A DNA stretch of 45,195 bases, taken from positions 1-45,195 of the forward strand of contig CBDVCE010000044.1 in NCBI GenBank assembly GCA_965372405.1. The letters are read 5' to 3'. The position numbers and the translations under genes were made by a program. The notes under the pieces were generated by a model. It was given only the letters and a program-made list of their open reading frames with translations. It was not told the origin of the DNA and made no database searches. Of this stretch, positions 30,072 to 39,148 are shown piece by piece; the first letter of the stretch is position 1, and each line of letters begins with the position of its first letter. This DNA comes from Sunxiuqinia sp965372405 (GTDB taxonomy: Bacteria; Bacteroidota; Bacteroidia; Bacteroidales; Prolixibacteraceae).

Positions 30072-31508
30072 ATGAGCCCATTATCGTTTTTCTCAATTGT
30101 TGCTGCTTATTTTGTTTTGCTGATGATAATTTCTTGGCTGACTTCAAGAAATGCTGATCAGCTAAGTTTTTTTAATGCCAATAAGTCATCTCCGTGGTAT
30201 TTAGTATCTTATGGAATGTTGGGGGCAACACTTTCAGGAGTAACGTTTATCTCGGTGCCTGGAGAAGTTGGAAATTCTGCTTTTTCATATCTGCAATTTG
30301 TGTTTGGAAATTTGGTAGGCTTTTGGCTCATCGCATTTATCTTATTGCCTTTTTATTACAAGTTGAAGCTTATTTCTATTTATTCGTTTTTAGAGGAAAG
30401 GATGGGGTTTTTGAGTAGGAAAACGGCTTCTTTCTTCTTCTTAATTTCAAAACTGATTGGGGCAGCTTTTCGCTTTTATTTGGTAGCATTAGTACTCCAA
30501 CTTGCTTTTTTTGATGCTTTTGGAATCCCATTTCCAGTTACAGTTTGTATTAGTGTATTATTGATTTGGTTGTACACCTTTCGGGCAGGTATTAAAACCA
30601 TTGTTTGGACTGACACCTTGCAGACAACTTTTTTAGTGCTTGCTTTGATTTTTACTTTAGTTCAGGTCTCAAGGGAAATGAATTTTGGATTTTTGGAGAT
30701 GGTTGAGAATATCAGTAGAGATAAGATGTCTACGATTTTTTCATGGGACTGGCGCTCACCCAGTTTTTTTCCAAAACAATTCATTGCAGGAATATTTACA
30801 GCCTTGGCAATTAATGGGATGGATCAGGACATCATGCAAAAGAATCTGACTTGTCGTTCGTTGCCGGCAGCTCAGAAGAACATGTTGGTGTTTAGTGCTT
30901 CTTTTGTTTTAATTGTAACACTTTTTTTAAGTTTGGGAGTTGCACTGCATCAATTTGCCTTATCAACAGGAATTGAAATACCACAAGAAACAGATAAGCT
31001 TTATCCATTGCTTGCATTAAATCATTTGGGGATGGCTGTTAGTGTGGCATTTTTACTGGGGATAACAGCAGCTGCTTTTTCTAGTGCAGATTCTGCTCTT
31101 ACCGCTTTAACTACCTCTTTTTGTGTTGATTTTTTAGGGATGGATGTTCAACAATCTCCAAATAGTAAGAGAACTCGGACTCTGGTGCATGTCGCATTTT
31201 CTATAATTTTGATTTTAGTAATTATTGCATTTAAAATTATAAATAACCAAAGCGTTGTTATGGCTGTTTTTAAGGCAGTTGGCTATACTTACGGACCAAT
31301 TTTGGGATTATTTATTTACGGTATGTTTTTTGATAGAAAAGTAAAGGATCATTTAGTGCCCTTAATAGCTATTGCTTCACCATTATTGACCTATTTGATT
31401 TCAAGTTTTTCGAAACAACTATTTTACGGTTACGAGTTTGGATTTGAGCTTCTTATTCTAAATGCATTGCTCATGATTTTGGGTCTCTTGTTAATAAAAA
31501 GTAAATAA
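30072..31508 (+). CDS. Sodium:solute symporter family transporter
   Basis: 478-residue inner-membrane protein of the SSS family with about thirteen hydrophobic helices. Recognisable parts are SWYLVSYGMLGATLSGVTFISVPG (written in the window as SPWYLVSYGMLGATLSGVTF near 41-60, the sodium-binding helix), FRFYLVALVLQ, TFRAGIKTIVWTDTLQT and MDQDIMQKNLTCRS. It starts 5 bases after namZ, so the two are cotranscribed, and uptake of the MurNAc or GlcNAc released by NamZ and NagZ is the natural inference. Substrate cannot be read from the sequence. In Bacillus the same job is done by a PTS permease (MurP). Confidence 0.9.
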   Translation: MSPLSFFSIVAAYFVLLMIISWLTSRNADQLSFFNANKSSPWYLVSYGMLGATLSGVTFISVPGEVGNSAFSYLQFVFGNLVGFWLIAFILLPFYYKLKLISIYSFLEERMGFLSRKTASFFFLISKLIGAAFRFYLVALVLQLAFFDAFGIPFPVTVCISVLLIWLYTFRAGIKTIVWTDTLQTTFLVLALIFTLVQVSREMNFGFLEMVENISRDKMSTIFSWDWRSPSFFPKQFIAGIFTALAINGMDQDIMQKNLTCRSLPAAQKNMLVFSASFVLIVTLFLSLGVALHQFALSTGIEIPQETDKLYPLLALNHLGMAVSVAFLLGITAAAFSSADSALTALTTSFCVDFLGMDVQQSPNSKRTRTLVHVAFSIILILVIIAFKIINNQSVVMAVFKAVGYTYGPILGLFIYGMFFDRKVKDHLVPLIAIASPLLTYLISSFSKQLFYGYEFGFELLILNALLMILGLLLIKSK

Positions 31509-31618
31509 TAGGGGTCTGATTCAACTCTTCTTGTAAAGAAATGTTAAAAAATGTAAAATCATTTAGTATTTTTACAATACTAAACTGGTAACTAAAACCG
31601 TTAAATCTAAAATTACCT

Positions 31619-33064
31619 GTGAAAAGAATCTTAAACATTATCGTAACAGTATTAACCCTGGCTTGTCTGATCTCGTGTGAAGATGAAAGATATATCTCTT
31701 CATCTGATGTGCAGCTTGGGTTCTCAGCTGATACCGTAATGTTCGATACAATTTTTACAAGTATTGGTTCAACTACAAAAAATCTCCGTGTCTATAATCC
31801 ATATGATCAAAAAGTGTTGATTTCAAGTGTGAAATTGGCTGGAGGAAATAATTCAAATTTTAGGTTGAATATTAATGGTTTTGCTTCTGATGAATTATTG
31901 GATCTGGAGATACCCCCGAATGATAGTATTTACATTTTTGTTGAAGTGACTGTTGATCCTAATGGAGGAAATTTCCCAATGGTTGTTCAGGATTCAATTG
32001 AATTCATTACGAATGCCAATATTCAGGATGTTGATTTGGTTGCATGGGGACAAGATTTTCATTTGATTAAAGACGCCAAAATAACAACTTCAACATGGGC
32101 TGCTGATAAACCATATCTTGTGTACAATTATGCGTATGTTGATAGTTTGGCTACTCTAACAATTGAGCGAGGAGCTAAAATATATTTTCATGATGGAGCA
32201 GGATTGTTTGTAAAAGGAAATATTAAAGCAGAAGGTACAGCCGAAGAGCCAATTGTTTTGCAAGGAGACAGGCTTGAAGATGTCTATGAAGATGTACCTG
32301 ATCAGTGGAATGGTGTTTTGCTTTTCTCAGGCAGCCATAATAATTCGTTTAAGCATGTTGAAATTAAAAATGCAAATATAGGCTTGCAGGTTGGTACGAT
32401 TGAAAATGACGGTTTTGCCAGTGCTAACCTTTCAGGTGTTAAGATTCAGAATATGGCCTATGCAGGTATTTTTGCATTAAAATCAGAGATTAAGGCTGAT
32501 AATTGTTTAATTACAAATTGTGGGTTTTACGGTGCAGCATTACTTGTAGGTGGTGATTATGAGTTTAACCATACGACTATTGCAAATTATTGGGGAGGTT
32601 TTTCTACCCGACCCAGATCAACATCATCCTTGGTACTTTCAAACTTGCTGATTATTGATCAGGAAGGTGGAGGAAGTGAAACTTATGTTGGAGACATGTC
32701 AAACGCAAAATTCGGAAATTGTATTATTACAGGAAATGTTGGCTCAGGTAATGAAGTGGAACTTGGACGATCTGATGAAGCAGAATTCAATTTCAAATTT
32801 GATCATTGTTTGTTACAGCTTTCAGATACATTTAATATTGACAAAAAAACGAACTTTGATAATATTCTTAAAGGAATTGATCCAAAGTTTGTAGATCCAT
32901 ACGAAAAACTCAATTTTGAATTAGATACCTTAAGTCCTGCAAAAGATGCTGGTTCATCTCAGATAGGGGCAAGGTTTCCTTTTGATCTTAAGAATGAAAG
33001 CAGGACAGAAGATGTAGCACCTGACTTAGGCGCTTACGAGAGGATTGAAAAACCTTCGGACTAA
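31619..33064 (+). CDS. Right-handed beta-helix repeat lipoprotein
   Basis: 481 residues, starting with GTG. The start is set by the lipoprotein signal MKRILNIIVTVLTLACLISC (Cys20 after LIS); no ATG lies at the same place. A beta-sandwich-like region (about 30-150, SDVQLGFSADTVMFDTIF, SIGSTTKNLRVYNPYDQ) resembles DUF1573-type or ASH-like folds. From about 165 on come parallel beta-helix coils: ERGAKIYFHDGAGLFVKG, QWNGVLLFSGSHNN, FKHVEIKNANIGLQV and several more up to about 400. Such proteins may bind or cut polysaccharide, but no catalytic set was recognised. The following EEP gene starts 6 bases later, so the two form an operon. Confidence 0.82.
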   Translation: MKRILNIIVTVLTLACLISCEDERYISSSDVQLGFSADTVMFDTIFTSIGSTTKNLRVYNPYDQKVLISSVKLAGGNNSNFRLNINGFASDELLDLEIPPNDSIYIFVEVTVDPNGGNFPMVVQDSIEFITNANIQDVDLVAWGQDFHLIKDAKITTSTWAADKPYLVYNYAYVDSLATLTIERGAKIYFHDGAGLFVKGNIKAEGTAEEPIVLQGDRLEDVYEDVPDQWNGVLLFSGSHNNSFKHVEIKNANIGLQVGTIENDGFASANLSGVKIQNMAYAGIFALKSEIKADNCLITNCGFYGAALLVGGDYEFNHTTIANYWGGFSTRPRSTSSLVLSNLLIIDQEGGGSETYVGDMSNAKFGNCIITGNVGSGNEVELGRSDEAEFNFKFDHCLLQLSDTFNIDKKTNFDNILKGIDPKFVDPYEKLNFELDTLSPAKDAGSSQIGARFPFDLKNESRTEDVAPDLGAYERIEKPSD

Positions 33065-33070
33065 TATTTT

Positions 33071-34102
33071 ATGAAATCACCCCTTTTTACATTTTTACTT
33101 TCCTTCATGTTTACTGCCAATTCATTTGCGCAAACTTCAAATAGTGGAGAAGAGTTCAATATCATTTTTTACAATGTAGAAAATCTGTTTGATAGATTTG
33201 ATGATCCAGAGACTTCGGATGATGAATTTTTGCCTCAAGGTATTCGCCATTGGACAAAACGCAGGTTTCAAAAGAAGATATCAAATATCAGTAAAGTAAT
33301 TTTATCTTCTTGTGAGTTTAAGATGCCTGATATTATTGGTTTATGTGAAGTTGAGAATCGTTTTGTATTGGATGAATTGATCGATAAAACTCCGCTTCAA
33401 AATTTCAATTATCAAATTGTGCACAAGGATTCGCCTGATGCACGAGGCATTGATGTTGCTATGCTTTACAGAAGCGATCAGTGTAAGCCGATTTTTTTTC
33501 AATATATCCCATTAAAAGATGAAGATGGACAAACAATGCGCTCTCGTGAAATTCTTTACGCATGTTTCGAACTTTTACCAAAAGATACTTTGCATGTTTT
33601 TTTCAATCATTGGCCATCTCGCTATGGAGGACAGTCTGAGACAGAACATAAGCGAATTGGTGCAGCGAAGCAATTAAGATCTGAAATTGATAAACTGTTG
33701 CAAAAATATACATGTCCGAAAATTGTATTGATGGGAGATTTTAATGATTCTCCAAATAACAAAAGTATGTCAGAGTCATTACAGGCAGTTTCAGTAGATA
33801 ATCAATCGGGTACTAATGAATTGGTTAATTTGTCTTCGAAATGGAAAGGAAAAGGGACATTGAAACATCGTCAGAGCTGGGTGGTATTTGATCAGATTCT
33901 TGTTACAGATAATTTACTTTCAGACCATAATAATTGGATTGCAAACCCTGATGATGTCCGTATTGTTAGTTTGAATTATTTGCTGGAGGATGATCCAAAA
34001 TTTCTGGGGAAACGATTATTTCGAACCTATTATGGTATGAAGTACCAAGGTGGTTTTAGTGACCATTTGCCAATTCGTTTAAAGCTCGTTTATTCAGATT
34101 AA
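33071..34102 (+). CDS. Secreted endonuclease/exonuclease/phosphatase family protein
   Basis: 343 residues: signal peptide MKSPLFTFLLSFMFTANSFA (cut before Gln21), then the EEP fold. Motifs are FYNVENLFDRFDDP (metal Asn and Glu region), DIIGLCEVENR (catalytic Glu), FNHWPSRYGG, LMGDFNDSPNN (Asp-Asn) and FSDHLPIRL (catalytic His). These are the DNase I-like phosphodiesterase residues, so it may hydrolyse extracellular nucleic acid or other phosphodiesters. Export to the periplasm or surface is clear. It follows the beta-helix lipoprotein closely. The stop codon overlaps the stop of the convergent CCA-adding gene. Confidence 0.9.
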   Translation: MKSPLFTFLLSFMFTANSFAQTSNSGEEFNIIFYNVENLFDRFDDPETSDDEFLPQGIRHWTKRRFQKKISNISKVILSSCEFKMPDIIGLCEVENRFVLDELIDKTPLQNFNYQIVHKDSPDARGIDVAMLYRSDQCKPIFFQYIPLKDEDGQTMRSREILYACFELLPKDTLHVFFNHWPSRYGGQSETEHKRIGAAKQLRSEIDKLLQKYTCPKIVLMGDFNDSPNNKSMSESLQAVSVDNQSGTNELVNLSSKWKGKGTLKHRQSWVVFDQILVTDNLLSDHNNWIANPDDVRIVSLNYLLEDDPKFLGKRLFRTYYGMKYQGGFSDHLPIRLKLVYSD

Positions 34103-35511
34103 TCTTTTACTGGTTTTAATCCAAATTCTTTTGCTTTTATAATCATAAATGCAAATGCTTCTTCGTAATTGTTATGAATTTCACCATCAAGGATTGCCTC
34201 TTTAATTAAGCTTTTCAAAATACCAACTTCACGTGATGGAGAGAGTCCAAATACTTCCATGATCTCTTCACCTGAAACAGGAGGTTGGAAATTACGAATG
34301 TGGTCACGTTCTTCAAGGTCTTTCAATTTCTCTCTGACAAGCTGGAAGTTTTTCAAATAGCGTTTGACCTTATCTGAATTCTTAGAAGTGATATCAGCTT
34401 CGCAAAGTGTCATTAGGTCGTCAATATCATCACCAGCTTCGAATAAGAGTCTTCTTACTGCGGAATCCGTAACTTCTTCCTCTGAAAGAACAATCGGTCG
34501 CATATGAAGAGAAACCATTTTTTGAACATACTTCATCTTTTCATTTAAAGGAAGCTTCATTCTCCTAAATAATCCGGGAATCATTTTAGCACCCACGAAG
34601 TTATGAGCACGAAAAGTCCATCCCTGTTTTGGGACAAAACGCTTGGTTCTGGGTTTAGCTATGTCGTGCAATAAAGCAGACCATCTAAGCCATAAATTAT
34701 CGGTGTTTGGGACAATCCTGTCCAGTACTTCGAGGGTATGAAAAAAGTTATCTTTGTGCCCAATTCCATCAATTTCTTCTCTGCCTCTCATGGCATACAG
34801 TTCTGGGAAAATAAGTTCTAGCAGCCCTGTGTTATTCAGTAATTTAAAACCTTTTGATGGTTTGTCTGCAAGGATGATCTTATTCAGTTCATCCATGATT
34901 CGTTCTTTTGAAACGATCTTTATGCGATTTTTATTGGTACTAATTGCTTGAAGGGTTTCTTCCTCGATGCTAAAATTGAGTTGAGTTGAAAACCGAATGG
35001 CACGCATCATTCTCAACGGGTCATCTGAAAATGTTATAATTGGATCAAGCGGAGTACGGATTATTTTCTTTTCCAGGTCAGAAACACCATTAAACGGATC
35101 AGTCATTTCCCCAAACTGATCTGCATTTAGGCAAATAGCAAGCGCATTAATTGTAAAATCTCTCCTTTTTTGGTCATCTTCCAATGTCCCGTTTTCAACC
35201 GATGGTTTTCTTGAGTCTTCCTTGTATGATTCTTTTCGGGCACCAACAAACTCCACTTCCATTCCTTTGTATTTCAGCATGGCAGTGCCAAAATTCTTAA
35301 AGATACTTACTGGTGTATTCGATCCAATTTGTTTGGCAACCTTTTTGGCAAGTTCAATCCCGCTTCCAAGTGTGACTACGTCAATGTCCTTGGAGTTTCT
35401 CTTTAAAAGAATATCCCTGACAAATCCTCCAATTACATAGCATTCTTGTCCGAGTTTATCAGCCTCATCAGAGATGATCTTAAATATTTGGTGTGATAGA
35501 TGTTTCTTCAT
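34099..35511 (-). CDS. CCA tRNA nucleotidyltransferase / poly(A) polymerase family with HD domain
   Basis: Adds or repairs the 3' CCA of tRNA, which fits the tRNA in this window lacking an encoded CCA. Class II signatures: YVIGGFVRDILLKRNSKDIDVVTLG (GG-x-VRD and the DxD metal acids), RRDFTINALAICL, DPLRMMRAIRFSTQL, and an HD domain with WSALLHDIAKPRTK, GHKDNFFHTLEV and FRAHNFVGAKM at about 245-330. I place the start at 35511 (MKKHLSHQIF, 470 residues); the frame opens 14 codons earlier, but those residues (LFIFQHVKADCYF) are not typical. A -7 box lies at 35577-35584. The 3' end overlaps the convergent EEP gene by 4 bases. Confidence 0.94.
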   Translation of the reverse strand: MKKHLSHQIFKIISDEADKLGQECYVIGGFVRDILLKRNSKDIDVVTLGSGIELAKKVAKQIGSNTPVSIFKNFGTAMLKYKGMEVEFVGARKESYKEDSRKPSVENGTLEDDQKRRDFTINALAICLNADQFGEMTDPFNGVSDLEKKIIRTPLDPIITFSDDPLRMMRAIRFSTQLNFSIEEETLQAISTNKNRIKIVSKERIMDELNKIILADKPSKGFKLLNNTGLLELIFPELYAMRGREEIDGIGHKDNFFHTLEVLDRIVPNTDNLWLRWSALLHDIAKPRTKRFVPKQGWTFRAHNFVGAKMIPGLFRRMKLPLNEKMKYVQKMVSLHMRPIVLSEEEVTDSAVRRLLFEAGDDIDDLMTLCEADITSKNSDKVKRYLKNFQLVREKLKDLEERDHIRNFQPPVSGEEIMEVFGLSPSREVGILKSLIKEAILDGEIHNNYEEAFAFMIIKAKEFGLKPVKD

Positions 35512-35576
35512 GAAATAACAATCCGCTTTAACATGCTGAAAAATAAAAAGCATGACATTTTGGTTGAAAATCGTGA

Positions 35577-35584
35577 CAAAATTA
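35577..35584 (-). promoter_or_regulatory. Promoter -7 box of the CCA-adding enzyme gene
   Basis: TAATTTTG on the minus strand exactly matches TAnnTTTG, 65 bases before the chosen start. Confidence 0.45.
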
Positions 35585-35668
35585 CAATTATTTCTATAGC
35601 TTATATGTTATTTATGAAGATAAATAAATTGGCACAATGATTGATATCTAGATATGTAAAAAAATAAA

Positions 35669-35676
35669 TATATTTG
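35669..35676 (+). promoter_or_regulatory. Promoter -7 box of the thioredoxin gene
   Basis: TATATTTG exactly matches TAnnTTTG, 23 bases before the start codon. The nearest TTG is 25 bases upstream, somewhat far. Confidence 0.55.
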
Positions 35677-35699
35677 TAATAAATAAAAAGCAAAATACC

Positions 35700-36071
35700 A
35701 TGTTAGAACATTTGACTAAAGAGACATTCAAAGAAAAGGTTTTCGATTTTGAAGCAAATAAAGATTGGAAATATGAAGGTAGTGTACCGTGTTTAATTGA
35801 CTTTTATGCTGACTGGTGTGGACCTTGTAAGACGGTAGCACCTGTTTTAGAAGAGTTGCAAAAGGAGTATGGTGACACTTTGAGGATTTACAAAGTTGAC
35901 ACAGAAGATCAGCGCGAGCTTTCAGCTATGTTTGGAGTGCAAAGCATTCCATCACTTTTGTTTGTCCCACAAGATGGGCAACCACAAATGGCACAAGGAG
36001 CTCTTCCAAAAGAATCTTTTGAGCAAGCAATTACAGAAGTTTTAAAGGTAGAGAAACCCACAGCAAACTAA
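35700..36071 (+). CDS. trxA: Thioredoxin
   Basis: Cytosolic dithiol-disulfide oxidoreductase of 123 residues. The active site is W39-C40-G-P-C43, followed by KTVAPVLEEL, and the cis-Pro loop is SIPSLLF. There is no signal peptide, and the N-terminus (MLEHLTKETFKEKVF) is slightly longer than in E. coli TrxA. The gene is monocistronic with its own promoter and converges with murF 30 bases downstream. The symbol assumes this is the main thioredoxin; a second thioredoxin-like gene starts at the window end. Confidence 0.92.
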   Translation: MLEHLTKETFKEKVFDFEANKDWKYEGSVPCLIDFYADWCGPCKTVAPVLEELQKEYGDTLRIYKVDTEDQRELSAMFGVQSIPSLLFVPQDGQPQMAQGALPKESFEQAITEVLKVEKPTAN

Positions 36072-36101
36072 TTGACGATCAGTTTTTGAGAGGTTGATCT
36101 G

Positions 36102-37394
36102 TTATAATAGCTCAAGAATTCTTTCCAAATGAATTCCTCTTGAGCCTTTGATAAGTATTAAAGAATCTTCAACATTTTTTTGTTGATATAGATAGTTATG
36201 AAGAAGTTCGATGTTATCGAACTTCTTCGTTTTTTTATCAGAAATTGTTTCTTTAAACTGATTGCCAATTAAAAAGATGTAGAGTATTTTTTCATTTTCA
36301 ATATACTCTACAATTTTTTGATGCTCGTTAGGGGAATCATCGCCAAGCTCTAGCATGTCGCCAAGTATCAATATTTTTTTGGGATGATCAATTTTAAAGA
36401 AGTTAGTTAAAGATGCTGCCATACTTGTTGGGTTGGCATTGTATGCATCCATAATGATTTTGTTACTGCCTTTACTAATTAGCTGTGAACGATTATTGCT
36501 AGGTTGATATTCATCTATCGCCTTTTGAATTTGTAAAGGGTCGACATTGAACTCCAATCCCACCCGTGTGGCTGCAAGAATATTTTCGAAATTGTAAGCC
36601 CCAATCAATTTTGATTTAAGATACAACCAGCCTTTTGGAAAAAGTGCTTTTACGGTAAGGTAATAACCAGACTTTTCTGGATGACCTATAAGTTCAGCTT
36701 TGTCAGAACTTCCATATGAATGTTGATTCAGCCCTTTTGCTTGTACTAACAATAGCTCATTGTCAGAATTGACGAAACAAGGTTTTTTATGAGTTCTTAG
36801 AAAATCATATAGTTCCGACTTGGTTTTTACAACCCCGTCAAAAGAACCAAACCCTTCAAGATGAGCTTTGCCAATGTTTGTTATCAAACCAAAGTCTGGT
36901 TCTGCAATATTGCACAGTTCAGAAATTTCTCCAACATGATTAGCCCCCATTTCAACAACACCAACTTCTGTTTTTGATGTCATTCTCAGCAGAGTTAAGG
37001 GAACACCTATATGGTTATTTAGATTTCCTTGTGTAAATGAAGTTGAGTATTTCTTCTGAAGAACAGCTGCAATTAACTCTTTTGTAGTTGTTTTTCCATT
37101 TGTACCGGTAATGCCAATAATAGGTATTGCGAGTTGTTTTCGGTGATAGTTTGCTAAAAGTTGAAGACTGCTTAAAACGTCATCAACCACAATATGATTT
37201 ATTTTTCCTTTTTGTTTTTTATCATCAACTACAGCATATGCTGCACCTTTCTCCAGGGCTTCGTGAGCGAATTTATTTCCGTCAAAGTTGGCTCCCTTCA
37301 ATGCAAAAAAGATAGAATCTTTTATAATATTTCTGGTGTCTGTAGAAATAACAGGATGTTTGCAAAAAACGGAATAAATCTGCTCTGTAGTCAT
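36102..37394 (-). CDS. murF: UDP-N-acetylmuramoyl-tripeptide--D-alanyl-D-alanine ligase
   Basis: Adds D-Ala-D-Ala to UDP-MurNAc-tripeptide, the last cytosolic step of peptidoglycan precursor synthesis. The three Mur ligase domains are visible: an N-terminal substrate domain with STDTRNI and FFALKGANFDGNKFA, the ATP domain with ITGTNGKTTTKEL (about 95-107) and VGVVEMGANHVGEI, and the C-terminal domain with DAYNANPTSMAASL and LILGDMLELGD. At 430 residues it has normal length. It lies downstream of gldJ on the same strand, 68 bases apart with a hairpin terminator between; the murF-gldJ-porU-porV order also occurs in Flavobacterium johnsoniae. Confidence 0.96.
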   Translation of the reverse strand: MTTEQIYSVFCKHPVISTDTRNIIKDSIFFALKGANFDGNKFAHEALEKGAAYAVVDDKKQKGKINHIVVDDVLSSLQLLANYHRKQLAIPIIGITGTNGKTTTKELIAAVLQKKYSTSFTQGNLNNHIGVPLTLLRMTSKTEVGVVEMGANHVGEISELCNIAEPDFGLITNIGKAHLEGFGSFDGVVKTKSELYDFLRTHKKPCFVNSDNELLLVQAKGLNQHSYGSSDKAELIGHPEKSGYYLTVKALFPKGWLYLKSKLIGAYNFENILAATRVGLEFNVDPLQIQKAIDEYQPSNNRSQLISKGSNKIIMDAYNANPTSMAASLTNFFKIDHPKKILILGDMLELGDDSPNEHQKIVEYIENEKILYIFLIGNQFKETISDKKTKKFDNIELLHNYLYQQKNVEDSLILIKGSRGIHLERILELL

Positions 37395-37407
37395 ATTCTT
37401 GAGTCTT

Positions 37408-37443
37408 TTAAAAAAGAAAACCCCATTTTTTCAAATGAGGTTT
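37408..37443 (-). terminator. Terminator between gldJ and murF
   Basis: On the minus strand AAACCTCATTT pairs with AAATGGGGTTT (one G-U pair) around a 4-base loop, followed by a T-rich tract. It starts 20 bases past the gldJ stop. murF may need read-through or a promoter of its own. Confidence 0.7.
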
Positions 37444-37462
37444 CAGGGTTTATCTGTATTTT

Positions 37463-38926
37463 TTAAAATCCTTCAGGACTTCCAACACGCGTCATCGCAC
37501 AGCGGAAACCAAGATCACTAGCAGCCTCTACTTCAGGCATGAATCTGCGTGTGCCAGGAATCAACCAATATGGACGGTCTTTCCATGAGCCACCTTTGTA
37601 AACTCTTACATTATCTGTGATCAATGAAGTAAAACCTTCTTCCTGTTCTTTAGCCTGAACATACATGTCCTCGGTTTTAAGTTGATCTTTAAATCCTTTC
37701 CAGTCTTGTCCTTCAATAACTTGCGAGCTGTAGTCACCGTCTTTGAAGTTTCTGTAATCTGCAATAGTATCTTTAATTAGTTCACCGAACTCATCACGAA
37801 CAAGATTGCCATTCGAATCTCGGCGGTGCTGAGTGAAGACATTCCCACGGAACGGCTGAAATTCGTTCATGTCAATTTGGCTAAGCGGACGATAAACGTC
37901 TGCAACCCATTCGTTCACGTTACCAGCCATGCAAAATAGACCATAATCGTTCGGTTCGTATGAGAATACAGGTGCCGTAATGTCTGCGTTATCATTAAGT
38001 GCGCCAGCCATACCCATCATGTCACCACGTCCACGAGTAAAGTTAGCCATCATGCGTCCTCGTTCTTTTTTACCATCACTGCGAAGATAAGAACCATTCC
38101 ATGGGTAGAGTTTACGATCTGTAAGCAGTTCCCCTTCGGTGTTTCCAATTAATCCATATGCTGCATATTCCCATTCAGCTTCAGTCGGTAAACGATAGTT
38201 CGGAAGCAATAACCCGTCTTCCCAACGTACACGTCGGGCAGCTCCGGTTGCATCTTCAATTGGTCTGTCTCCATCAGTACCCTGATACATTCCTGCAAGG
38301 TACGTTTCAGTTGTGAAGACATTTTGTCCACCTTGTGCATTATCATGGTTAATCACACCCCGATCAATTAATAATTGTTCGTTTACTCGATCTGTACGCC
38401 ACTTGCAATACACATCAGATTGTTCCCAACTTACACCTACGACTGGATAGTCACTGTATGCAGGATGACGAAGGTAATTATTAATATATGGCTCGTTATA
38501 AGCCAATTCTTCACGCCAAACAAGAGTGTCAGGCAATGCTTCGTTGTACTTTTCAGGGTTATTTGGATAAACACGGGTTAGCCAAAATAGGTACTCACGG
38601 TAATCAAGGTTCGAAACTTCAGTTTCATCCATGTAAAATGAAGCAACTGTTACCCTGCGAGGTTGGTTATTCCAACTATACATAACATCTTGCTCTACTC
38701 GTCCCATGGTAAAGGTACCACCTTCAATAAAAACAAGACCAGGCCCTAGAGCCTGCTGGTAATCATTGTCAGTTTGAAACCCTCCGTTATCAGGGTCATT
38801 GTAGTTCCAGCCAGTGGTTTTTGAAGCACCACTTTTTTTTCCGAAACCACCACCTTTATTACCTAACAATCCACAACCAGCCATCATAATGGCTAGTGCA
38901 AAGAAAAATATGGCCTTAAATTTCAT
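37463..38926 (-). CDS. gldJ: Gliding motility / type IX secretion lipoprotein GldJ
   Basis: 487-residue lipoprotein: signal MKFKAIFFFALAIMMAGC with lipobox MAGC (Cys18), a Gly-rich linker (GLLGNKGGGFGKKSGASK), and a SUMF1/formylglycine-generating-enzyme fold (about 65-485) with FIEGGTFTMGRVEQD, DETEVSNLDYREYLFWL, YPVVGVSWEQSDVYCKWR, YRLPTEAEWEYAAYG, LFCMAGNVNEWVADVY and VYKGGSWKDRPYW. GldJ and the related GldK share this fold; the TGWNYNDPDNGGFQ segment, the length and the position next to porU, porV and murF favour GldJ. GldJ stabilises other Gld proteins and is needed for type IX secretion. A -7 box lies at 38961-38968. Confidence 0.87.
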   Translation of the reverse strand: MKFKAIFFFALAIMMAGCGLLGNKGGGFGKKSGASKTTGWNYNDPDNGGFQTDNDYQQALGPGLVFIEGGTFTMGRVEQDVMYSWNNQPRRVTVASFYMDETEVSNLDYREYLFWLTRVYPNNPEKYNEALPDTLVWREELAYNEPYINNYLRHPAYSDYPVVGVSWEQSDVYCKWRTDRVNEQLLIDRGVINHDNAQGGQNVFTTETYLAGMYQGTDGDRPIEDATGAARRVRWEDGLLLPNYRLPTEAEWEYAAYGLIGNTEGELLTDRKLYPWNGSYLRSDGKKERGRMMANFTRGRGDMMGMAGALNDNADITAPVFSYEPNDYGLFCMAGNVNEWVADVYRPLSQIDMNEFQPFRGNVFTQHRRDSNGNLVRDEFGELIKDTIADYRNFKDGDYSSQVIEGQDWKGFKDQLKTEDMYVQAKEQEEGFTSLITDNVRVYKGGSWKDRPYWLIPGTRRFMPEVEAASDLGFRCAMTRVGSPEGF

Positions 38927-38960
38927 TTTGTTATCGCTTTCAGGTTGATTTTAACATTCA

Positions 38961-38968
38961 CAAATATA
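38961..38968 (-). promoter_or_regulatory. Promoter -7 box of gldJ
   Basis: TATATTTG on the minus strand exactly matches TAnnTTTG, 34 bases before the gldJ start. Confidence 0.5.
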
Positions 38969-39037
38969 ACTAAAATGTTCAATTGTTATTGTTTGATTTG
39001 TATAACTTTTTAATAAGTAATTGTTGATTACTCTTTG

Positions 39038-39136
39038 TATTTTTGTCGTTCCCCAGACATTTGTTTCAGGGATTTTTATTTTTATTTAACTCGAAATTGA
39101 TTACAATATTGTAATTGTTGTGACGTTTCATTTTTG
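39038..39136 (+). promoter_or_regulatory. Candidate promoter boxes for porU
   Basis: Two options are visible: TATTTTTG at 39038-39045, an exact -7 match with a long leader, and CATTTTTG at 39129-39136, one mismatch but with TTG 17 bases upstream (39109-39111) and close to the start codon. I cannot choose between them. Confidence 0.35.
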
Positions 39137-39148
39137 TATTGACGAATT

